Assembly: GCA_017998475.1 (NCBI GenBank)
Contig: JAGODA010000110.1
Location: 1 to 9,359 of the forward strand
Source of the DNA: Spirochaetota bacterium
Lineage (GTDB): Bacteria > Spirochaetota > UBA4802 > UBA5368
DNA length: 9,359 nt
Direction of reading: 5' to 3'
Shown: positions 6,257 through 9,359 of the stretch, one piece after another
Position numbering within the stretch: position 1 is the first letter of the stretch
How the letters are laid out: each line of letters starts with the position of its first letter
Translations under genes and position numbers: made by a program
The notes under the pieces: generated by a model
What the model was told of the DNA's origin: nothing
Seen by the model: the letters and a program-made list of their open reading frames with translations, nothing else
Database searches by the model: none

Positions 6257-6760
6257 TTACCGCACGCCCTCGTTTACATAAAGGAAATTCTTTCTGAAGC
6301 GGGTATTGTCAGGCTCGATCAGACATGCCCTGGAACACATCGCGGAAGATTCATCCTTCCTGCCGAATACTTCGTAGACGATACCGAGATTGTTGTATGC
6401 CGCGGCCATATCCGGATCTTCCTTCAGCGCTTCAAGGAAAAGGTTTCGCGCCTCGTTGAAGCGCCCCTGCAGCGCATGCTCCACACCTTTTCTGTTGATC
6501 ACGGCCGCGGGAGATGTCGACCGCGTAACGGCGAAATACTTAACGATGTGAATGATGCGGTAACTTTCCACTTTAACCCGGTCATTCACTTCTTTCCGCG
6601 CGGCTTCCGGCGCGAGAAGCCGCGCCGCGCCGGAACGATGCTCAATGCTAATCGCATGATATCGATAACAGGAAAGACAGAGAAGGGCCAGCGTTAACGC
6701 CAGCGCCAAGCTAACATGGCGGACGGATCGGTTCCGTGAGCCGTTCGATGGCTTTCGCAC
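6257..6760 (-). CDS. Putative TPR lipoprotein
   Basis: The 167-residue protein starts at GTG (6758-6760), about 50 bp inside the end of gatA in a different frame, so the two are likely co-transcribed. The N-terminus has several Arg/Lys residues, then a hydrophobic core (LALALTLALLCL, 18-29) and Cys31 in the context CLSC. Ser at -1 suits lipid attachment, but position -3 is Cys rather than Leu, so the lipobox is atypical; spirochaetal lipoboxes are known to be loose. Residues about 85-152 contain two tetratricopeptide repeats: GVEHALQGRFNEARNLFLEA, then a second unit with AAAYNNLGIVYEVFGRKDE. TPRs mediate protein-protein contacts, so an envelope scaffold role is plausible. No strong Shine-Dalgarno sequence precedes the GTG. 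The partner is unknown, and the context (gatA, small ORFs, moaA) does not define it. Confidence 0.8.
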   Translation of the reverse strand: MRKPSNGSRNRSVRHVSLALALTLALLCLSCYRYHAISIEHRSGAARLLAPEAARKEVNDRVKVESYRIIHIVKYFAVTRSTSPAAVINRKGVEHALQGRFNEARNLFLEALKEDPDMAAAYNNLGIVYEVFGRKDESSAMCSRACLIEPDNTRFRKNFLYVNEGVR

Positions 6761-8159
6761 AGTTCAGTATCTTCTTTTCCTCAAAATGACCCGCCATTAC
6801 CTGCAGGCCGATTGGAAGGCCGGAATCGTCAAATCCGATCGGAACGCTCATCCCGGGGATCGCGGCAAGATTCGCCGAAATGGTAAGGATGTCCGATACA
6901 TACATCTCCAGCGGGTCGTCCACTTTTTCCCCGAGGGCGAACGCCGTCGTCGTGGTAACCGGACTTAGTATGCAATCGACCCTGGAGAAGGCTTTTTGGA
7001 AATCCTGTATTACAAGGGTACGGCCCTTGAGCGCCTTCAGATAATACGCGTCGTAGTATCCCGAGCTGAGAGCGTAGGTTCCCAGAATAATCCTGCGCTT
7101 CACCTCCTTGCCGAAACCCTCGTTTCGTGTTTTACGATAAAGCTCGGACAGTGCGCTGACTCCGGGGGAGCGATAGCCGTACCGTATACCGTCGTAACGG
7201 GCCAGGTTTGAAGAGGCCTCCGCCGTAGCGATGAGGTAGTAGATCGGTATGGCGTACTCAGTGTATTGTAAAGAAATCGGCTCAAGCTTCGCCCCCAGGG
7301 ATTCAAGCTGTTTCACTTTGGACATTATCGCATCCTTTACGCCGGGAGCGACTCCACGAAAATATTCGTCGGGAAGCCCGATCACCATGCCATTGATGTC
7401 GCCATTCAGCCCCTGGGGGGCGAAATCGACCGGGCGTTCAATCGACGTGGAGTCCGCGGGGTCACCGCCCGAAATCACGCCAAGCAGCAGCGCCGCGTCA
7501 TCCACAGTGCGCGCAAAGGCGCCTATCTGGTCGAGCGACGAAGCAAAGGCGACCAGCCCATAGCGAGAAACCCGCCCGTAGGTTGGCTTGATGCCGGCAA
7601 CCCCGCAGAACGACGCGGGCTGGCGTATCGAACCTCCCGTATCCGAACCGAGTGCGACAGGAGCAAGCATGGCCGCGACCGCGGCGGCTGACCCCCCTGA
7701 GCTGCCGCCCGGAACGTGCCCGGTATTGTGGGGGTTCCTGGTAACACCGAAAAACGAAGTTTCGGTGGTCGAGCCCATCGCGAATTCATCCATGTTCGTC
7801 TTGCCAAGGGTCACGAAGCCGTGATCCCGAAGCTTGCGATACACGGTCGCGTCGTAAGGAGATATGAAATCGCGCAGGATGCCAGACCCGCAGGTCGTGC
7901 GCAGCCCCTTTGTGCAGATGTTGTCCTTTATCGCAACGGGCACACCGTCCCACGCCGAAAGGGTCATGCCTTTCCTGCGGCGATCATCCGATTCCGCCGC
8001 TTCCTTGAGAGCGCGCTCCCCGTCAACCGTGATATAGGCGTTGATCGCCGGATTGAGCGATTCTATGCGATCCAGATACTCCCTGGCGATCTCAGCGGCC
8101 GATATTTCCCCGCCAGAAAGCAGTTCCGCAAGCTCACCGGCGCTTTTTTCAACAAGCAT
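6711..8159 (-). CDS. gatA: Aspartyl/glutamyl-tRNA amidotransferase subunit A
   Basis: GatA is the amidase subunit of GatCAB, which converts mischarged Glu-tRNA(Gln) or Asp-tRNA(Asn) to the correct aminoacyl-tRNA in the cytoplasm, using ammonia from glutamine. The 482-residue length is normal. The amidase-signature triad is intact: Lys78 in VAIKDN, Ser153 in GGSSGGSAAA (151-160) and Ser177 in GSDTGGSIRQP (171-181). Other GatA-typical stretches are NMDEFAMGS (122-130), GIKPTYGRVSRYG (189-201) and PGMSVPIG near the C-terminus. The ATG at 8157-8159 is preceded by a strong GGAGGAGG. A perfect 32-bp palindrome ends inside this ribosome-binding region, so expression may be controlled there. gatC and gatB are not adjacent, although gatC often precedes gatA. 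It heads the minus-strand group that continues into the TPR lipoprotein. Confidence 0.97.
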   Translation of the reverse strand: MLVEKSAGELAELLSGGEISAAEIAREYLDRIESLNPAINAYITVDGERALKEAAESDDRRRKGMTLSAWDGVPVAIKDNICTKGLRTTCGSGILRDFISPYDATVYRKLRDHGFVTLGKTNMDEFAMGSTTETSFFGVTRNPHNTGHVPGGSSGGSAAAVAAMLAPVALGSDTGGSIRQPASFCGVAGIKPTYGRVSRYGLVAFASSLDQIGAFARTVDDAALLLGVISGGDPADSTSIERPVDFAPQGLNGDINGMVIGLPDEYFRGVAPGVKDAIMSKVKQLESLGAKLEPISLQYTEYAIPIYYLIATAEASSNLARYDGIRYGYRSPGVSALSELYRKTRNEGFGKEVKRRIILGTYALSSGYYDAYYLKALKGRTLVIQDFQKAFSRVDCILSPVTTTTAFALGEKVDDPLEMYVSDILTISANLAAIPGMSVPIGFDDSGLPIGLQVMAGHFEEKKILNCAKAIERLTEPIRPPC

Positions 8160-8168
8160 ACGCCTCCT

Positions 8169-8200
8169 CCATTTCCCATCGGGGCCCCGATGGGAAATGG
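8169..8200. repeat. Perfect 32-bp palindrome at the gatA start region
   Basis: The left half CCATTTCCCATCGGGG is followed directly by its exact reverse complement, with no mismatch over 32 bp; the flanking bases do not pair. It overlaps the predicted gatA -10 box by two bases at one end and the gatA Shine-Dalgarno sequence at the other. As DNA it could be a binding site. In an RNA begun further upstream it would form a very stable hairpin partly occluding the ribosome-binding site. There is no T-run, so it is not a standard terminator. Its role is inferred from position only. Confidence 0.9.
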
Positions 8201-8227
8201 TATGGCAGCGACGTGCACAAGGGTCAA
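8199..8227 (-). promoter_or_regulatory. Predicted gatA promoter
   Basis: On the minus strand, TTGACC (8222-8227) is followed after 17 bp by CATACC (8199-8204). The -35 is near consensus and the -10 matches only three of six positions. The start of transcription would fall near 8192, inside the 32-bp palindrome, leaving a leader of about 30 bases with the GGAGGAGG ribosome-binding site. Confidence 0.45.
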
Positions 8228-8266
8228 TAATTTTTTTAACGGATAACGGAGGCCCCTTAATTATTA

Positions 8267-8295
8267 TTGACTTAAAGCGCCGATTCGCCTATCTT
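8267..8295 (+). promoter_or_regulatory. Predicted promoter of the prc-type protease gene
   Basis: TTGACT (8267-8272), a 17-bp spacer and TATCTT (8290-8295) make a good sigma70-type promoter. Transcription would begin near 8302, giving a leader of about 78 bases. The bases ATTATTGAC at this -35 are repeated exactly, in mirror orientation, at the gatA -35 (8223-8231 on the other strand). Confidence 0.6.
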
Positions 8296-8379
8296 CAAAT
8301 TCGGTGGTGAGGTGCGGTCACCATTCTTCTTCACCAGCCAATTGTGCATATCCAGCAAAGCCGGGAGCAGATCTACGCC

Positions 8380-9359
8380 ATGTTGAACAGAAAGCCCAAA
8401 CTCATTCTCACCGCCGCCACCGCGATCATCTTTGTTTTCGGATGCTTCACCAGGACGGACGGCGTAAAACAGACGGACATCAAACCCCTCGTCGGTGTAT
8501 TTCTGTCCAAGCATGTCCATTACAAAAACTTTGACCGCGAGCTTTCCAGAAAAACAATGGGGAACCTGCTCAACTTCATCGATCCGGGTAAATACTATTT
8601 TTATAAAAGCGACATAGCGGCATTCAGGGTCCACGAGGACCAGATCGGCGAGTACATTGAAAACGGGAAGTACGGCTTTATAAATGAAATATTCACGGTT
8701 TACAAAAAGCGTTTCGACGAAAGCATGACCCTCATCAATGAGCTGCTCTCGCTCGACTACGACTTCAATAAGGATGAATACATCGCGGTGGATCGCGAGA
8801 AGACGGAATACGCGGCCGATGCGGCGGATATGCGCGAGCGATGGAGAAAAAACATCAAACTTCAGCTTCTCAATTATCTCACGGCGGTCAAGGACGTCAA
8901 CGAGGCGAAAGAAAAGTTGCGCAACAAATTCCGCCTGAACAAAAAGAGGGTCGACGAAATCAACGAGTCAAAGATGATATCCACTTTCGTCAACGCCTTC
9001 TCGACCGCCCTCGATCCTCACTCGAATTACCTGACACAGGAAGAGCACGAGGATTTCATGATCCAGACCAAGCTCAAGCTCGAGGGCATAGGGGTGATTC
9101 TCCGCTCCGAGGACGGCTTCGCGCTTGTCGAGTCCATCATCCCCGGCGGCCCCGCCGCGAAGCTTCCCGCCGCCATACAGCTCAAGCCGAACGATAAGAT
9201 CGTGGCGGTTGCGCAGAAGGACGGCGAACCCGTCGATGTCATTGATATGGACCTTCGGGACGTCGTCAACCTTATACGGGGCAAATCCGGCACCACCGTG
9301 CGGCTCACCATCTTCAGGAAGGCCGATGAAAGCCAGAAACCCGTGCGCATGCAGATTCC
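8380..9359 (+). CDS. prc: Carboxy-terminal processing protease, Prc/Tsp family (S41), 3' end missing
   Basis: Prc/Tsp proteases act in the periplasm and cleave proteins recognised by their C-termini. The 326 visible residues begin with a basic N-terminus and hydrophobic core ending in VFGC (19-22), a lipobox with Cys22 as the lipidation site, so this copy is probably membrane-anchored. Residues about 30-225 are the helical N-terminal domain, including FIDPGKYYF (66-74) and the Prc-typical TALDPHSNYLTQEE (209-222). The PDZ domain follows (about 228-313): LEGIGVILR, IIPGGPAAK, NDKIVAVAQ, VDVIDMDLRDVVNLIRGKSG, matching E. coli Prc closely. The Ser/Lys peptidase domain lies beyond the window, so activity cannot be judged. 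The ATG at 8380 fits the signal peptide; a GGGAG lies 12 bases upstream, rather far, and an in-frame GTG at 8344 is a weaker alternative. It is transcribed divergently from gatA. Confidence 0.93.
   Translation, partial: MLNRKPKLILTAATAIIFVFGCFTRTDGVKQTDIKPLVGVFLSKHVHYKNFDRELSRKTMGNLLNFIDPGKYYFYKSDIAAFRVHEDQIGEYIENGKYGFINEIFTVYKKRFDESMTLINELLSLDYDFNKDEYIAVDREKTEYAADAADMRERWRKNIKLQLLNYLTAVKDVNEAKEKLRNKFRLNKKRVDEINESKMISTFVNAFSTALDPHSNYLTQEEHEDFMIQTKLKLEGIGVILRSEDGFALVESIIPGGPAAKLPAAIQLKPNDKIVAVAQKDGEPVDVIDMDLRDVVNLIRGKSGTTVRLTIFRKADESQKPVRMQI

Noticed and set aside
6068..6697. A 209-codon open frame on the + strand.
   Set aside because: It lies opposite the TPR lipoprotein and the neighbouring minus ORF, whose signal peptide and TPR motifs are recognisable; the + translation shows no domain and an unlikely residue mix.
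8302..8379. A riboswitch or attenuator in the leader of the protease gene.
   Set aside because: The 78-base leader shows no recognisable conserved aptamer motif or terminator-like hairpin.
1..9359. CRISPR array, insertion sequence, phage or toxin-antitoxin module.
   Set aside because: No regularly spaced repeats, transposase or integrase motifs, or paired small toxin-like genes were found; most of the window is ordinary chromosomal gene content.

Overview
The window is a compact bacterial segment. The + strand holds a 58-codon ORF near the left end, a tRNA-Asp gene in the middle, and the 5' part of a protease gene at the right end. All other genes are on the minus strand. The organism cannot be named with confidence. 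The gene set includes a cysteine-free MutY-like glycosylase, a divergent YchF-like protein with a DUF933/TGS end, GatA for the indirect Asn/Gln-tRNA pathway, and lipoproteins with relaxed lipoboxes. Together with GTG starts and compositional variation, this would suit a Spirochaetota or deltaproteobacteria-like lineage. That is inference only.

Layout, left to right. (1) 1-900 (-): radical SAM enzyme of the PflA-like/PflX (COG1313) type, its 3' end outside the window. (2) 901-1149: AT-rich intergenic region with three TAAC/GTTA dyads. (3) 1150-1326 (+): small acidic ORF whose frame stays coding-like past its TAA up to a second TAA at 1381-1383. (4) 1384-4431 (-): an unrecognised helical protein, then (166 bp on) a YchF-like P-loop protein with damaged nucleotide-binding motifs, then a MutY-like glycosylase whose ribosome-binding site overlaps the YchF-like stop. 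(5) 4493-4656 (+): promoter, tRNA-Asp(GTC) and a strong hairpin terminator, a small island on the opposite strand. (6) 4658-8159 (-): gatA, then a lipoprotein with two TPRs that overlaps the gatA end, two small hypothetical ORFs, and moaA, one nucleotide after the second small ORF. (7) 8160-8379: divergent promoter region with a perfect 32-bp palindrome next to the gatA start and two mirrored -35 boxes. (8) 8380-end (+): Prc/Tsp-type carboxy-terminal processing protease with a lipoprotein signal, cut before its catalytic domain.

Functionally this is mostly housekeeping: tRNA supply and transamidation (tRNA-Asp, GatA), molybdopterin synthesis (MoaA), DNA repair (MutY-like), a translation-associated ATPase relative, and envelope proteolysis (Prc). 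No CRISPR array, transposase, phage or toxin-antitoxin module was seen. The points most worth a second look are the 32-bp palindrome at gatA, the YchF-like protein with a degenerate P-loop, the MutY-like enzyme lacking both the Fe-S cysteines and the usual Asp, the small ORF interrupted by a stop, and the unrecognised protein upstream of the YchF-like gene.
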